This document shows, one piece after another, positions 36,918 to 45,791 of a DNA stretch of 64,000 bases (positions within the stretch are counted from its first letter, which is position 1; each line of letters begins with the position of its first letter). Origin of the DNA: Azospirillum sp. B21 (GTDB lineage: Bacteria; Pseudomonadota; Alphaproteobacteria; Azospirillales; Azospirillaceae). The translations under genes were made by a program, and so were the position numbers. Below the pieces are notes generated by a model. The model had not been told where the DNA came from, did not search any database, and worked only from the letters and a program-made list of their open reading frames with translations. The stretch spans positions 1-64,000 of the forward strand of contig NZ_VTTO01000002.1 in NCBI RefSeq assembly GCF_008364825.1, given 5' to 3'.

Positions 36918-36982
36918 CATCGGCGGGAAAGGGGGCGATGAACGGCCGCAAACCCCGGAAAGCCCACACCCGCTCCTCTGTG

Positions 36983-37070
36983 CGTCATTCCCGCGAAGGC
37001 GGGACTCCAGCCGACCCGGCCGGTTACCATGCGGCGCTCCCCGAATGACCGCCTCCGCGGGGATGACGGG
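36983..37070. repeat. REP-like inverted pair between iteron groups
   Basis: CGTCATTCCCGCGAAGGCGGG at the left end and an inverted, similar GAATGACCGCCTCCGCGGGG-ATGACGG at the right end. This matches the common dispersed proteobacterial palindromic element built on GTCATTCCCGCG. It interrupts the spacing of the iterons. Confidence 0.6.
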
Positions 37071-37177
37071 TAAGCCATTGAATTCAAACACTGCGCCGAT
37101 GAAGGGCGAACAGCCAACCATCCAATGGCCGGCAGCCATACCCCCGCCAACGCGCCTCACTTGGCCGCTGGAATCCT

Positions 37178-37435
37178 TGAACTTTGGTGACGCCCGCCAC
37201 GACTCGCGCCCGCACGATTCACAGCGACTCGCCTGCCCGGGCGTCACCAAGGTTCAAACCCGCAGGGCTCCCGGCAGCGCGATTCGTCCACAGGGACTCC
37301 GGTTTTCCCCATGAACTCTGGTGACGCCATCCTTGAACTGTGGTGACGCGACTCGGACTTATCCCCTGAACCTTGGTGACGAATCTAATAGCAGGTTCCA
37401 AATAGCTTCCAATTAGCCTGCGTCACCAAGGTTCA
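37178..37435. repeat. Iteron group 2 and probable replication origin upstream of repA
   Basis: Six more iteron copies: plus strand at 37178, 37312, 37334 and 37367; minus strand at 37242 and 37421. Several are variants (TGAACTCTGGTGACG, TGAACTGTGGTGACG, TGAACCTTGGTGACG). A 40-bp AT-rich stretch (37381-37420, GAATCTAATAGCAGG...) lies between the last two and is the best unwinding-region candidate. Weak DnaA-box-like sequences are TCGTCCACA at 37284 and TTATCCCCT at 37359. Immediately followed by the initiator gene. Confidence 0.85.
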
Positions 37436-37544
37436 AATTGCCTTCGGCGCGATCCGGGGTGTTGTATCTGGCAGGTTCGGTCATCCGGCGGTCACAGGAC
37501 GGTCATGGAGGCCAAGAGCGGGTGACCAGGAACGGGAGAGCGGC

Positions 37545-38474
37545 ATGGGCAGCATTCATCGGTTGATCGAGACACACGGCCGTGACGGTGCGCTGGCCCT
37601 CGTTTCGGACGAGGAACGGCCGCTGATCGACATCGCCGCCGCGGTCCAGGCCGCGGAGAACGGCAAGCTCGGCATCACCTATGCCGGATTCTGCCAGACG
37701 GCGCTGCCCCACCGCCAGCTTCCCGACGACCAGCATTGGGAACGGCCGGGCCACAAGGTCAAACTGGTGATCCAGCCCGGCGTGATCGAGGATCGCAACG
37801 GCGTCACCCGCCGAATCGGCGTGCCCTATGGCAGCCGGGCGCGGATGATCCTGCTCTATCTCCAGACCCGCGCCATCCAGACTGGGAATCCGGAAGTGGA
37901 ACTGGGCGGCTCGATGCATGACTGGCTGAAGCGGATGGACATTCCGATCTGCGGCAAAGCCTATCGCGATGTGGAGGATCAGGCCGCACGCCTTTCCGCC
38001 TGCCATCTCACCTTCTTCACCGACGCCGACGGCGGCCGGCGGCAGAGCAAGGAATCGATCGTCGCCGACGCCATCCAGCTGCGCCGGCCCGACGACCGCC
38101 AGGGAACCCTGTTCACCGAGACGGTGCGGCTCAGCGACAGCTTCTTCAAGGCACTGCGCGAACATCCGGTTCCGGTGGCGGAAGAGGCGCTGAAGGCGAT
38201 CAGCGGCAAGTCGATGGCGCTCGACGTCTATATCTGGCTCGCCTACCGCCTGCATTCACTGGAAAAGCCGACGCCGATCACCTGGGCGGCGCTGCATGGC
38301 CAATTCGGCGCCGGTTACGCCCTGGTCCGCCAGTTCAAGACCAAGTTCATCCCGAATCTGAAATACGCCATGGCCGCCTATCCCGACGCCCGCGTCGAGG
38401 AAGCGTCCGAAGGGCTGATCCTCTACCCCTCGCGCCCGCCGATCAACGAGCGGGTGATGGCGCGCATCGCGTGA
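37545..38474 (+). CDS. repA: Iteron-binding replication initiator (plasmid RepA, RepA_C family)
   Basis: A 309-residue replication protein of the plasmid-encoded RepA_C family. Typical features are the N-terminal LVIQPGVIEDRNGVTRRIGVPYGSRARMILLYLQT segment, the winged-helix region around GGSMHDWLKRMDIPICGKAYRDVEDQAARLSACHL, and SMALDVYIWLAYRLHSLEKPTPITWAALHGQFGAGY. It should bind the flanking iterons and recruit the host replisome. GGGAGAG lies five bases before the ATG. Iterons on both sides (eleven before, three after) show it is at the origin. This replicon type is common on secondary replicons of Azospirillum-like bacteria, which is background knowledge. Confidence 0.92.
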   Translation: MGSIHRLIETHGRDGALALVSDEERPLIDIAAAVQAAENGKLGITYAGFCQTALPHRQLPDDQHWERPGHKVKLVIQPGVIEDRNGVTRRIGVPYGSRARMILLYLQTRAIQTGNPEVELGGSMHDWLKRMDIPICGKAYRDVEDQAARLSACHLTFFTDADGGRRQSKESIVADAIQLRRPDDRQGTLFTETVRLSDSFFKALREHPVPVAEEALKAISGKSMALDVYIWLAYRLHSLEKPTPITWAALHGQFGAGYALVRQFKTKFIPNLKYAMAAYPDARVEEASEGLILYPSRPPINERVMARIA

Positions 38475-38482
38475 GGACCCAC

Positions 38483-38563
38483 TGAACTTTGGTGACGGTG
38501 GGCGATTACGGCCTTGAACTCTGGTGACGCCTTGGTCTCCAAGGTGCCCGTCACCAGAGTTCA
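38483..38563. repeat. Iteron group 3 downstream of repA, including an inverted pair
   Basis: Copies at 38483 (plus), 38515 (plus, TGAACTCTGGTGACG) and 38549 (minus). The last two face each other, with an inner palindrome CCTTGG-TCT-CCAAGG between them, so 38515-38563 can form a large hairpin just after repA. It could serve as a terminator, a copy-control (handcuffing) site or part of the origin. Confidence 0.85.
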
Positions 38564-38859
38564 GCACACCAACAGTCAGGTATTCGCAGCCCAATCGCGA
38601 AGAAGCGAGCATTACCGATTTCGAGCCCACGCTTATCCCTCGGGACGATTTGTGATAGGAAAAATAGCCTATCACGGAGTGCGGGAGAAAGAGCGTGTGC
38701 AGCCGGGTGCCATCTTCGCCGCTCCTAACGTCGCAAGATCCTGCCGGCTGCGAGTTGAACAATGGAACAGGCCTGAATTCCTGTTTCATACTGTTTCAAA
38801 TGTTCCACTCCCCCTCCGTCCCAAGGCCGACAAAGGGGAAGCGGCGCGGGATCCGGCCG
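38564..38859. other. Non-coding region downstream of repA with operator-like repeats
   Basis: No gene is seen. GTGATAGG-N8-CCTATCAC (38652-38675) is a perfect inverted repeat with an AT-rich loop. At 38781-38797 the sequence CTGTTTCATACTGTTTCA repeats the half-site of the canonical chromosomal parS in direct, not inverted, orientation. Both are possible plasmid maintenance sites. Confidence 0.4.
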
Positions 38860-40062
38860 CTACGCCCGGCCGCCGGAAACATCTCGCAGAGGGTTGCGCG
38901 GCAGCGTCCCGTTCAGCCCGCCACTCAGCCCGTCGATGCCGGTCTGCACCGCACGGGCAAGCGCGGTGCGGGCCAGCACCACCAGCAGGTCGGTCTGGGT
39001 GACCATGCCGAGGACGCGGCGGTTCTGGTCGACGATCACCACGTCATGGGTGCGCCCGTCCGACAGGCGGCCCAGCAGGCGGAAGACCGGGGTATCCGGC
39101 AGTTCGACCGTCGCCGGGGCCATGACGCTGGCGACGCGGGCGCCACTGCGGCCGGTGTCTCCATGCGACAGCTGCTCGTGTCCGACGATGCCGACTACGG
39201 CATTCTGGGCATCCACCACCGGCAGGGTGCGGAACCCATGTTCCAGCAGGCGGGCGCGGGCCACCTGCGGATGGGTGTCCAGCGTGACCGAGACGACATC
39301 GCGGGACATGATGTCCCGGCAGCTGATGTCGGCATGCAGGCGTTCCAGCGCATGAAGCTCGGCATTGACCAGCAGGGCGCCGAGATCCTCGCGGCTGACG
39401 TCCAGAGTCTCGGCCAGCGTGCGCAGTGCCACGTCCACGTCGCCCTGGGTCAGGCCGGGGCGCAGCTGCGGCGGCGGATCGCTGGTGCGGTGGGTGTTGA
39501 CCGCCTTGTGCGGATAGCGGTGGCCGGACAGCCGGTGGAACATCAGCCCGGCGGTCAGCAGCAGGATGGAGTTCACCGCCACGGGGAAGAAGGCGAACTT
39601 GATGCCCATCTCCGTCACCGCCGGCCCGCCCAGCACCGCAGTCAGGGCGGCGGCCCCGCCCGGCGGGTGGAGGCAGCGGGTCAGCGACATGGTGGCGATG
39701 GCCAGCGCCACCGCGGCGGCTCCGGCCAGCATCGGGTCCGGGATGACGGCGGCGACCAGCACGCCGACGACGGCGGACAGCGTGTTGCCGCCGACGATCG
39801 ACCAGGGCTGCGCCAGCGGGCTGGCCGGCACGGCGAACAGCAGCACCGCCGACGCCCCCATCGGCGCAACCAGCACGGGCGCGCTGGACATGACGTCCAG
39901 CATGTTGCGGCAGAGCAGCCCGGTTGCGGCGATGCCCAGCAGGGCGCCGCAGCAGGCGATCATGCGGTCGCGCAGCGTGGCACCGGGCAGGATCGGCCGG
40001 AACACAAGCTCCCCCCATCCCGCCAGACGCTCGCGCAGGGCGGCAAGCTTTCCCCTCGTCAT
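38860..40062 (-). CDS. HPP-family membrane protein with tandem CBS domains
   Basis: A 400-residue protein. The N-terminal half is an HPP domain with four helices and the signature [17 protein letters not shown] (about residues 140-160), related to the chloroplast/cyanobacterial nitrite transporter family. The C-terminal half (from about 265) has two CBS motifs ([34 protein letters not shown] and [34 protein letters not shown]), which usually sense adenine nucleotides. ATG 40062 follows GGGGACCGA; an upstream ATG at 40116 nearly coincides with the predicted transcription start and is rejected. The promoter carries a SoxR box, so it is probably redox-controlled. Transported substrate unknown. 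Confidence 0.85.
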   Translation of the reverse strand: MTRGKLAALRERLAGWGELVFRPILPGATLRDRMIACCGALLGIAATGLLCRNMLDVMSSAPVLVAPMGASAVLLFAVPASPLAQPWSIVGGNTLSAVVGVLVAAVIPDPMLAGAAAVALAIATMSLTRCLHPPGGAAALTAVLGGPAVTEMGIKFAFFPVAVNSILLLTAGLMFHRLSGHRYPHKAVNTHRTSDPPPQLRPGLTQGDVDVALRTLAETLDVSREDLGALLVNAELHALERLHADISCRDIMSRDVVSVTLDTHPQVARARLLEHGFRTLPVVDAQNAVVGIVGHEQLSHGDTGRSGARVASVMAPATVELPDTPVFRLLGRLSDGRTHDVVIVDQNRRVLGMVTQTDLLVVLARTALARAVQTGIDGLSGGLNGTLPRNPLRDVSGGRA

Positions 40063-40125
40063 TCGGTCCCCATTCCCCTGATTACGCACTCGGCAGACTG
40101 CCTGTTTCATCGGCAAAGTCGGGGC

Positions 40126-40156
40126 AGGCTAAAACCTCAACAGAACTTGAGGTCAA
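40126..40156 (-). promoter_or_regulatory. SoxR box and 19-bp-spacer promoter of the HPP-CBS gene
   Basis: The sequence ACCTCAACAGAACTTGAGGT (40134-40153) is a perfect 7-6-7 inverted repeat nearly identical to the known SoxR operator (CCTCAA...TTGAGG). On the minus strand it sits between TTGACC (-35, 40151-40156) and TAGCCT (-10, 40126-40131) with a 19-bp spacer, the over-long spacing characteristic of MerR-family-activated promoters. It therefore points at the HPP-CBS gene, with soxR divergent. Confidence 0.8.
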
Positions 40157-40215
40157 GCGGAAATGGCGCCAGACTGGCGGGACGGTGGGTTGCGGAAACG
40201 GGGAGGGGGGCCGGG

Positions 40216-40671
40216 ATGCTGTCGCCGGAGGACTACGACAAGGACCTGACGGTGGGCGAGGTGGCGCGCCGGTCCGGCGTCGCGGTCTCGACCATCCATT
40301 TCTACGAGGCGCAGGGGCTGATCCGCAGCTGGCGCAATGCCGGCAACCAGCGCCGCTTTACCCGCGACGTTCTGCGGCGGGTGGCGGTGATCAAGGTGGC
40401 GCAGCGGCTGGGCATCTCGCTCGCCTCCATCGCCGACGCGCTGAACGCCCTGCCGGAGGACCGCACGCCGACCACCGCCGACTGGCAAAGGATGTCGGAG
40501 CGCTGGCGGCAGGAGCTGGACGAGCGGATCACGAAGCTGACGAAGCTGCGCGACAATCTCGACGGCTGCATCGGCTGCGGCTGCCTGTCGATTCGCGACT
40601 GCCCGCTGCGCAATCCGTGGGACGAGCTGGGGGATGGCGGCGCCGGGCCGCGCCTGCTGGATCCGTCCTGA
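40216..40671 (+). CDS. soxR: Redox-sensitive transcriptional activator SoxR
   Basis: A 151-residue MerR-family regulator. The N-terminal helix-turn-helix ([26 protein letters not shown]) is followed by a dimerisation helix and the [2Fe-2S] motif C-x2-C-x-C-x5-C (Cys118, 121, 123, 129), identical in spacing to E. coli SoxR. It senses superoxide or redox-cycling compounds through cluster oxidation. The ATG at 40216 is preceded by a GGGAGGGGGG tract. No soxS is nearby, as usual outside enterics; the divergent HPP-CBS gene carries the SoxR box. Convergent with the hydratase gene, 29 bp apart. Confidence 0.93.
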   Translation: MLSPEDYDKDLTVGEVARRSGVAVSTIHFYEAQGLIRSWRNAGNQRRFTRDVLRRVAVIKVAQRLGISLASIADALNALPEDRTPTTADWQRMSERWRQELDERITKLTKLRDNLDGCIGCGCLSIRDCPLRNPWDELGDGGAGPRLLDPS

Positions 40672-40700
40672 GGATCGCGGCCCGGCGCTGCCTATGGTCG

Positions 40701-41438
40701 TCAGTCGACGGTCAGGGTCAGCGTGCCCATGGTGCCGTAGCGGGCGACCGAGCGGCTTCCCGGCTGGACGAAGACGGTGCCGGTGCAGGAGCCGGTGGTC
40801 ACCACCTCGCCCGCATGCAGGCCGCCGAAGCTGCAGGCGCCGACATTGGCCATCCACACCAGCAGCCGCACCGGATCGCCGGCGCTGTTGCCGCCGACCG
40901 TCTCCACCTTGGTCTCGCCATCGACCTCCAGCGTCACCGACTCCGTGAGCGGATCAAGGGCGCGCCAGTCGGCGATGGCCGGCCCGACGATCAGCGCGCC
41001 ATGGTTGAACTGGTCCGCCATGTGGCTCAGCCGGTCCTGGCTGCCGAAGCCGGTGAAGCGGGTGTCGACGATCTCCCAGGCCGGATGGACCGAAGCCACG
41101 GCGTCCAGAACCTCGTCGCGCGTATAGGGCTGCTCGCGCGCCGGCAGGTCACGGCCGAAGCGGTAGGCGATCTCCGCCTCCACCCCGATGACCTGGAACA
41201 GGTTGGCCGGCAGATGGTCCGTGCCCTCGAAGACGGTGGCGGCGTTGATCGGCGCGCGGAAGGGTTCGGCGTCGGGCGTGGCTGCGCCGACCTTCCAGGC
41301 GGTGACGGGGCCCAGGCGGCGGGCGACGGCGTCCTGGATCGCATAGGCCTCCGCCTCGTCGGCGGGGCGGCTTTCCAGCCCGGTCAGCCACTTGCGGGTC
41401 TCGCGTGCCGCGATCAGGGCCTCGACGGTATCGGTCAT
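40701..41438 (-). CDS. 2-keto-4-pentenoate hydratase/FAH-family enzyme
   Basis: A 245-residue protein of the MhpD-like branch of the fumarylacetoacetate hydrolase superfamily, which hydrates or decarboxylates 2-keto acids with a divalent metal. Motifs are AWKVGAATP, VIGVEAEIAYRFGRDLP (metal Glu pair), HPAWEIVDTR and GDPVRLLVWMAN; the C terminus has VVTTGSCTGTVFVQPG. Last gene of the LacI-controlled operon; its ATG overlaps the lacI-like stop by 4 bp. With the 2-hydroxyacid dehydrogenase it suggests use of a hydroxy- or keto-acid, substrate unknown. Confidence 0.8.
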   Translation of the reverse strand: MTDTVEALIAARETRKWLTGLESRPADEAEAYAIQDAVARRLGPVTAWKVGAATPDAEPFRAPINAATVFEGTDHLPANLFQVIGVEAEIAYRFGRDLPAREQPYTRDEVLDAVASVHPAWEIVDTRFTGFGSQDRLSHMADQFNHGALIVGPAIADWRALDPLTESVTLEVDGETKVETVGGNSAGDPVRLLVWMANVGACSFGGLHAGEVVTTGSCTGTVFVQPGSRSVARYGTMGTLTLTVD

Positions 41439-42499
41439 GACAGGTCTCTATGGTGGGTGGAATGAATGGGAGCGCCGCAGGATTGGCGGACGACCAGCCG
41501 GCTCGGCAGGATGATCCGCTCGGGCGGGCCCTGCGGGTCGGCAATGCGGCGCAGAAGCAGGCGGGCGGCTTCCTGCCCGATCTGCCTTGCGGAGGTGGCG
41601 ACGGTGGTGAGCGCCGGGCGGCTGAGCGCCGCCTCCGGCACGTCGTCGAAGCCGGTGACGGCCAGATCGCGCCCGGCCCTGAGGCCGCGCGCCTCCAGCC
41701 CCAGCATCAGTCCCAGCGCCACCACGTCGTTGTAGCACAGGGCCGCCGTCGGGGCCTGCGGCCGATGGAGCAGATCGTCCGCCACCTCGGCACCCGATCG
41801 CCGGGTCAACGGACAGCGCAGGACCAGATCGTCCGCCAGCCCATGCCGCCGCATCGCCGCGGTGAACCCGGCATGGCGCGCCGCATAGGCGGAATGGTCC
41901 AGCGTGCCGCCGACGAAGGCGATCCGGCTGTGCCCGAGGGAGACCAGATGGTCGACGACCGTCTCCACACCCGCCTGGTAATCCACCCCGGCATAGTCGC
42001 GGCCCCGGTCCGAGACGAAGCGCAGGGCCTGCACGCAGGGCAGCCGCCAGCGGTCCAGCCGGTCCAGCAGCTCACCTTGCGTTCCGGCGGCGGGGCAAAG
42101 GATCACCCCGTCGACATTGTGTTCCCGCATCCGTTGCAGGAAGCGCTCCTGCCGCTCCGGCTGCTCGGCGGTGTTGGCGATGAAGGCGACGAAGCCTTCG
42201 GCGTCCAGCACGTCGTCCATCCCCGCCGTCAGCTCGGCATAGAAGGGGTTGTTCAGCTCGCAGACCAGCAGCCCGACGGTCTGGGTGCGGGCGGCGCGCA
42301 GGGTGGCGGCGCCGCGGTTGTAGATGTAGCCCAGCGCCGCCATGGCGGCCTGGACCCGTTCCCGCGTCTCCGCCGCCACCAGCGGGCTGCCGCGCAGCAC
42401 CAGCGACACCGTCGACCGCGACACCCCGGCATGGCCGGCGACCTCCGTCAGGGTGATGCGGTCGTTCCCCGGTCTGCTGCTATCCGGCGGCTGGGTCAC
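41435..42499 (-). CDS. LacI-family transcriptional regulator
   Basis: A 354-residue repressor. The N terminus has the LacI helix-turn-helix ITLTEVAGHAGVSRSTVSLVLRGSPLVAAETRERVQAAMAALGYIYN, including the hinge region, followed by a periplasmic-binding-protein-like ligand domain (TVGLLVCELNNPFYAELTAGM; VTGFDDVPEAALSRPALTTV). The start is a GTG at 42499. It lies inside the operon it probably regulates, between the hydroxyacid dehydrogenase and the hydratase. A LacI-type operator is present in the operon promoter at 46636. Confidence 0.9.
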   Translation of the reverse strand: MTQPPDSSRPGNDRITLTEVAGHAGVSRSTVSLVLRGSPLVAAETRERVQAAMAALGYIYNRGAATLRAARTQTVGLLVCELNNPFYAELTAGMDDVLDAEGFVAFIANTAEQPERQERFLQRMREHNVDGVILCPAAGTQGELLDRLDRWRLPCVQALRFVSDRGRDYAGVDYQAGVETVVDHLVSLGHSRIAFVGGTLDHSAYAARHAGFTAAMRRHGLADDLVLRCPLTRRSGAEVADDLLHRPQAPTAALCYNDVVALGLMLGLEARGLRAGRDLAVTGFDDVPEAALSRPALTTVATSARQIGQEAARLLLRRIADPQGPPERIILPSRLVVRQSCGAPIHSTHHRDLS

Positions 42500-42511
42500 G
42501 ATGGCGGAGCC

Positions 42512-43450
42512 TCACACCACGGCGGTCGGCAGCGGACGGCCGGCGAAGAAGGCCTCCAGATTGTCCAGCACCAGCTGGCCCATCGCCGTGCGCGTCTCCA
42601 CCGTGGCGCTGGCCTGATGCGGCTGCAGGACGACGTTGTCGAGGCCGTAGAACCCCTCCGGCACATTCGGCTCGTCGGCGAAGACGTCCAGCCCGGCCCC
42701 GCCGATCCGGCCTTCGGTCAATGCCGCCAGCAGCTCCGGCTCGTCCACCACGCTGCCGCGGGCGACATTGACCAGCAGGCCGTCGGGACCCAGCGCGTCC
42801 AGCAGCTCGCGGCCCACCATGTTGCGCGAGTCCGGCCCGGCCGACGCCGCGACCACCAGGATGTCGCTCTCCCGCGCCAGATCGACCGGCGAGGCGACGA
42901 AGCGGTACGGCACGCCCTCGCGCGGCTTGCGGTTGGTGTAGGCGATGGTCATGCCGAAGGCCTCGGCGCGCTTGGCGATGGCCTCGCCGATGCGGCCCAG
43001 CCCCAGCACGCCCAGCCGCTTGCCGCTGACCTTGCGGGCGAGCGGCAGCTTGCCCGTCGGCCACTGCCCGGCCCGGACGAAGCGGTCGCCCACCATCATC
43101 CGGCGCGAGGCGGCGATCAGCAGCCCGATGGCGAGGTCCGCCACGTCGTCGGTCAGCACGTCCGGCGTGTTGGTGACGCGCACGCCGCGGCCGCGGCAAT
43201 GCTCCAGGTCGACCGCGTCGGTGCCGACGCCGTTGATGGCGACGATCCCCAGCTTGGGCAGGGCGTCGACCACCGCGTTCTTCACGCCGGTCCCGCCGCC
43301 GGTGACGACGGCGCGCACCCGGTCGGCCAGCTCGGCGACCAGCCGGTCGCGGTCGGGGGCCGCGGACAGGCGGTGGACGGTGTAGGCCGCGTCCAGCGCC
43401 TGCTCGATGGCGGGCATCATGGGTTCGACGAGGAGGATTTCGGGCTTCAT
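42512..43450 (-). CDS. D-2-hydroxyacid dehydrogenase (NAD(P)-dependent)
   Basis: A 312-residue D-isomer-specific 2-hydroxyacid dehydrogenase of the glyoxylate/hydroxypyruvate reductase type. Rossmann motif GVLGLGRIGEAIAKR, catalytic Arg in NVARGSVVDEPELL, Glu in DVFADEPNVP and His in LQPHQASAT. The second-codon ATG at 43450 with AAGGA upstream is preferred over a GTG at 43453. It is in the ABC transporter/LacI operon, which suggests that the imported compound, or a product of it, is a 2-keto or 2-hydroxy acid. Confidence 0.9.
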   Translation of the reverse strand: MKPEILLVEPMMPAIEQALDAAYTVHRLSAAPDRDRLVAELADRVRAVVTGGGTGVKNAVVDALPKLGIVAINGVGTDAVDLEHCRGRGVRVTNTPDVLTDDVADLAIGLLIAASRRMMVGDRFVRAGQWPTGKLPLARKVSGKRLGVLGLGRIGEAIAKRAEAFGMTIAYTNRKPREGVPYRFVASPVDLARESDILVVAASAGPDSRNMVGRELLDALGPDGLLVNVARGSVVDEPELLAALTEGRIGGAGLDVFADEPNVPEGFYGLDNVVLQPHQASATVETRTAMGQLVLDNLEAFFAGRPLPTAVV

Positions 43451-43480
43451 CACGACTGTCCTTGGTGGAACGAAAGGTCC

Positions 43481-44245
43481 TCAATGGGCCAGAATCTGGC
43501 CGAGGAAGCTCCGCGTCCGCTCCGATTTCGGGGCGGTGAAGAACTCCTCCGGCGTGTTCTGCTCGACGATCTCGCCGCGGTCCATGAAGATCACGCGGTG
43601 GGCGACCGACTTGGCGAACCCCATCTCGTGCGTCACGCACAGCATGGTCATGCCGTCTTCGGCCAAACCGATCATGGTGTCCAGCACCTCCTTGACCATT
43701 TCGGGGTCGAGGGCCGATGTCGGCTCGTCGAACAGCATCACCTTCGGGTTCATGCACAGCGACCGCGCGATGGCGACGCGCTGCTGCTGGCCGCCCGACA
43801 GCTGGCCGGGATACTTGTCGGCCTGTTCGGGGATGCGCACCCGCTCCAGATAGCGGATGGCGGTGGCCTTCGCCTCGTCCTTCGTCACGCCGCGCACCTT
43901 CAGCGGCGCCAGCATGCAGTTCTCCAGCACGGTCAGGTGCGGGAACAGGTTGAAGCTCTGGAACACCATGCCGACCTCCCGCCGCACGGTGTCGAGCTGG
44001 CGGTGATGGGGGCCGAGTTCGACGCCGTTGACGGTGATGCGGCCCTTCTGGTGGCGCTCCAGCTGGTTGATGCAGCGGATCAGGGTCGATTTCCCCGATC
44101 CGGACGGGCCGCAGATGACGATCCGCTCGCCCCGGTGGACCTCCAGGTCGATGTCCTTCAGCACCTGGAAGTGATCGTACCATTTCTGGACGCCTTCCAT
44201 GCGGATGACGACATCCGCGCTCATCGGTTCGGACATCACTGCCAT
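43481..44245 (-). CDS. Polar amino-acid-type ABC transporter ATPase
   Basis: A 254-residue GlnQ/HisP-type ATPase: Walker [10 protein letters not shown] loop [11 protein letters not shown], signature [13 protein letters not shown], Walker [15 protein letters not shown] and H loop CVTHEMGF. It energises the import of the substrate captured by the adjacent binding protein. The ATG at 44245 is preceded by GGAGGG at seven bases; an upstream GTG (44260) overlaps that site and is rejected. Confidence 0.93.
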   Translation of the reverse strand: MAVMSEPMSADVVIRMEGVQKWYDHFQVLKDIDLEVHRGERIVICGPSGSGKSTLIRCINQLERHQKGRITVNGVELGPHHRQLDTVRREVGMVFQSFNLFPHLTVLENCMLAPLKVRGVTKDEAKATAIRYLERVRIPEQADKYPGQLSGGQQQRVAIARSLCMNPKVMLFDEPTSALDPEMVKEVLDTMIGLAEDGMTMLCVTHEMGFAKSVAHRVIFMDRGEIVEQNTPEEFFTAPKSERTRSFLGQILAH

Positions 44246-44284
44246 GGTCTTACCCTCCACCGGGGAAATGCGGTTACTTTAAGC

Positions 44285-45094
44285 TCAGGACTTGCCGGAC
44301 GTGACCGCCGCCGGCAGGTCGGTGCCCAGCCACTTCTGATGGATGGCGTTCAGCTCCCCGTTCTTCTTCACCGTGTCGAGGAAGCCATTGACCCAGCTCT
44401 GGAGCTTGTCCTGGCCCTGGCGCATGGCGACGCCCTGCACCTGGCTCTTCAGCACGAACTTCATCTCGTAATTGGCCTGGGGCGCCATCGTCTTGATCTG
44501 CTGCGCCACCACGTTGCTGACGCCCAGCGCATCGACCTGACCGGACAGCAGGGCCTGCACGGCGCTGGCGTCGTCGTCGAAGCGCATGATGCGGGCATCC
44601 TTCGGCGCCGCCGCGGTCAGCGACTGGTCCTGGGTGCTGGCGCGGGCGACGCCGGCGCTCTTGCCCGACAGATCCTCCGCCTTGGCGATCGGCGACTTCT
44701 GCGGGGCGAGCAGCCCGATCTCGATGGCAGCATAGGGGTCGGAGAAGGCGACCTGCTTGGCCCGTTCCGGCGTGATGCCGAGCGAGGCGACCAGCACGTC
44801 CACCTTGCCGGTCAGCAGGTAGGGGATGCGGTTCGGCCCGGTGACAGGCACGATGTCCACCGGCACGCCCATGTGCTTCGCCATCAGCTTGGCGACGTCG
44901 GCATCGTAGCCGTCCGGCTTCCCGTCGGCGCTGGTGATGCCGAAGGGCGGGAAGTCGACCAGCATGCCGACGGTCAGTTTGCCCTTGCCCTTGATGTCCT
45001 CGACGCTCTGGGCGTTCGCCGTGGCAGTGAGGCCGATTGCGGCGGTCATCAGGGCGCCGGCGACGATCAGGCGGCGGGTGACGGTGAAGGCCAT
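44285..45094 (-). CDS. ABC transporter periplasmic substrate-binding protein (SBP_bac_3)
   Basis: A 269-residue periplasmic binding protein of the amino-acid type (family 3). A signal peptide (LIVAGALMTAAIGLTATANAQS) precedes GKLTVGMLVDFPPFGITSADGKPDGYDADVAKLMAKHMGV and LGITPERAKQVAFSDPYA, the usual ligand-binding stretches. Members bind amino acids, opines or related small acids. GGAGGAAAC precedes the ATG. Encoded between the ATPase and the two permeases. Confidence 0.92.
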   Translation of the reverse strand: MAFTVTRRLIVAGALMTAAIGLTATANAQSVEDIKGKGKLTVGMLVDFPPFGITSADGKPDGYDADVAKLMAKHMGVPVDIVPVTGPNRIPYLLTGKVDVLVASLGITPERAKQVAFSDPYAAIEIGLLAPQKSPIAKAEDLSGKSAGVARASTQDQSLTAAAPKDARIMRFDDDASAVQALLSGQVDALGVSNVVAQQIKTMAPQANYEMKFVLKSQVQGVAMRQGQDKLQSWVNGFLDTVKKNGELNAIHQKWLGTDLPAAVTSGKS

Positions 45095-45124
45095 GGTTGT
45101 TTCCTCCGAGTGATTTTTAGGGTT

Positions 45125-45778
45125 TCAACGCGTTGGGGCGGCGTAGCGGGCTTCCAGACGCTGACTCAACAGCGACAGCGGCCAGCACAGCGCGAAATAG
45201 ATCGCGGCGACGATGCCGAAGACCAGGAAGGGCTGGAAGGTGGCGTTGTTGACGATCTGGCCGGCGCGGGTCAGCTCGACGAAGCCGATGATGGCGGCGA
45301 GCGAGGTGCCCTTGATGACCTGGACCAGATAGCCGACGGTGGGCGGCACGGCGACCTTCACCGCCTGCGGCAGGATCACGTAGCGCATCAGGCCGGGATA
45401 ACGCAGGCCGAGCGCCGACGCTGCCTCCCATTGCCCACGCGGCACCGACTGGATGCAGCCGCGCCAGATCTCGCCCAGGAAGGCGCTGGTGTTCAGCGTC
45501 AGGCCGAGTGCTGCGGCCACCCACGGGCTCATGTCGATGCCCATCACGGTGGCGCCGAAGAAGACCAGGAACAGCTGCATCAGCAGCGGCGTGCCCTGGA
45601 AGACCTGGATGTAGCCGGTCGCCAGCCAGCGCAGCGGCTTCACGTCCGACGTGCGGCCGAGCGCCACGAACAGGCCGACGATGCCGCCGCCGATGAAGGC
45701 GATGGCCGACAGCAGCAGCGTCCACTGCACGGCGCTCAACAGGAACAGGAATTCGTTGTATCCGAAGGCGCGGATCAT
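45125..45778 (-). CDS. Polar amino-acid-type ABC transporter permease
   Basis: A 217-residue HisM/GlnP-type inner-membrane permease with about five helices and the cytoplasmic EAA-like loop (QWEAASALGLRYPGLMRYVILPQAVKVAVPP). N-terminal PLLMQLFLVFFG is typical of the family. GGAGG lies seven bases before the ATG. Forms a heteromeric channel with the permease encoded 13 bp upstream. Confidence 0.92.
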   Translation of the reverse strand: MIRAFGYNEFLFLLSAVQWTLLLSAIAFIGGGIVGLFVALGRTSDVKPLRWLATGYIQVFQGTPLLMQLFLVFFGATVMGIDMSPWVAAALGLTLNTSAFLGEIWRGCIQSVPRGQWEAASALGLRYPGLMRYVILPQAVKVAVPPTVGYLVQVIKGTSLAAIIGFVELTRAGQIVNNATFQPFLVFGIVAAIYFALCWPLSLLSQRLEARYAAPTR

Positions 45779-45791
45779 CTTGCGGCCTCCT

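Noticed and set aside
36639..36969. N-terminal extension of the cation efflux protein
   Set aside because: The extension is the iteron array read as protein (repeated VTKVQ-like units); a start with a ribosome-binding site exists at 36639.
36713..37435. Regularly spaced repeats resembling a CRISPR array
   Set aside because: Repeats are only 15 bp, occur in both orientations with irregular spacing, and flank a RepA gene; there are no cas genes. They are iterons.
38781..38797. Candidate parS (TGTTTCA twice)
   Set aside because: The half-sites are in direct orientation, so this is not the canonical inverted parS; kept only as an observation.
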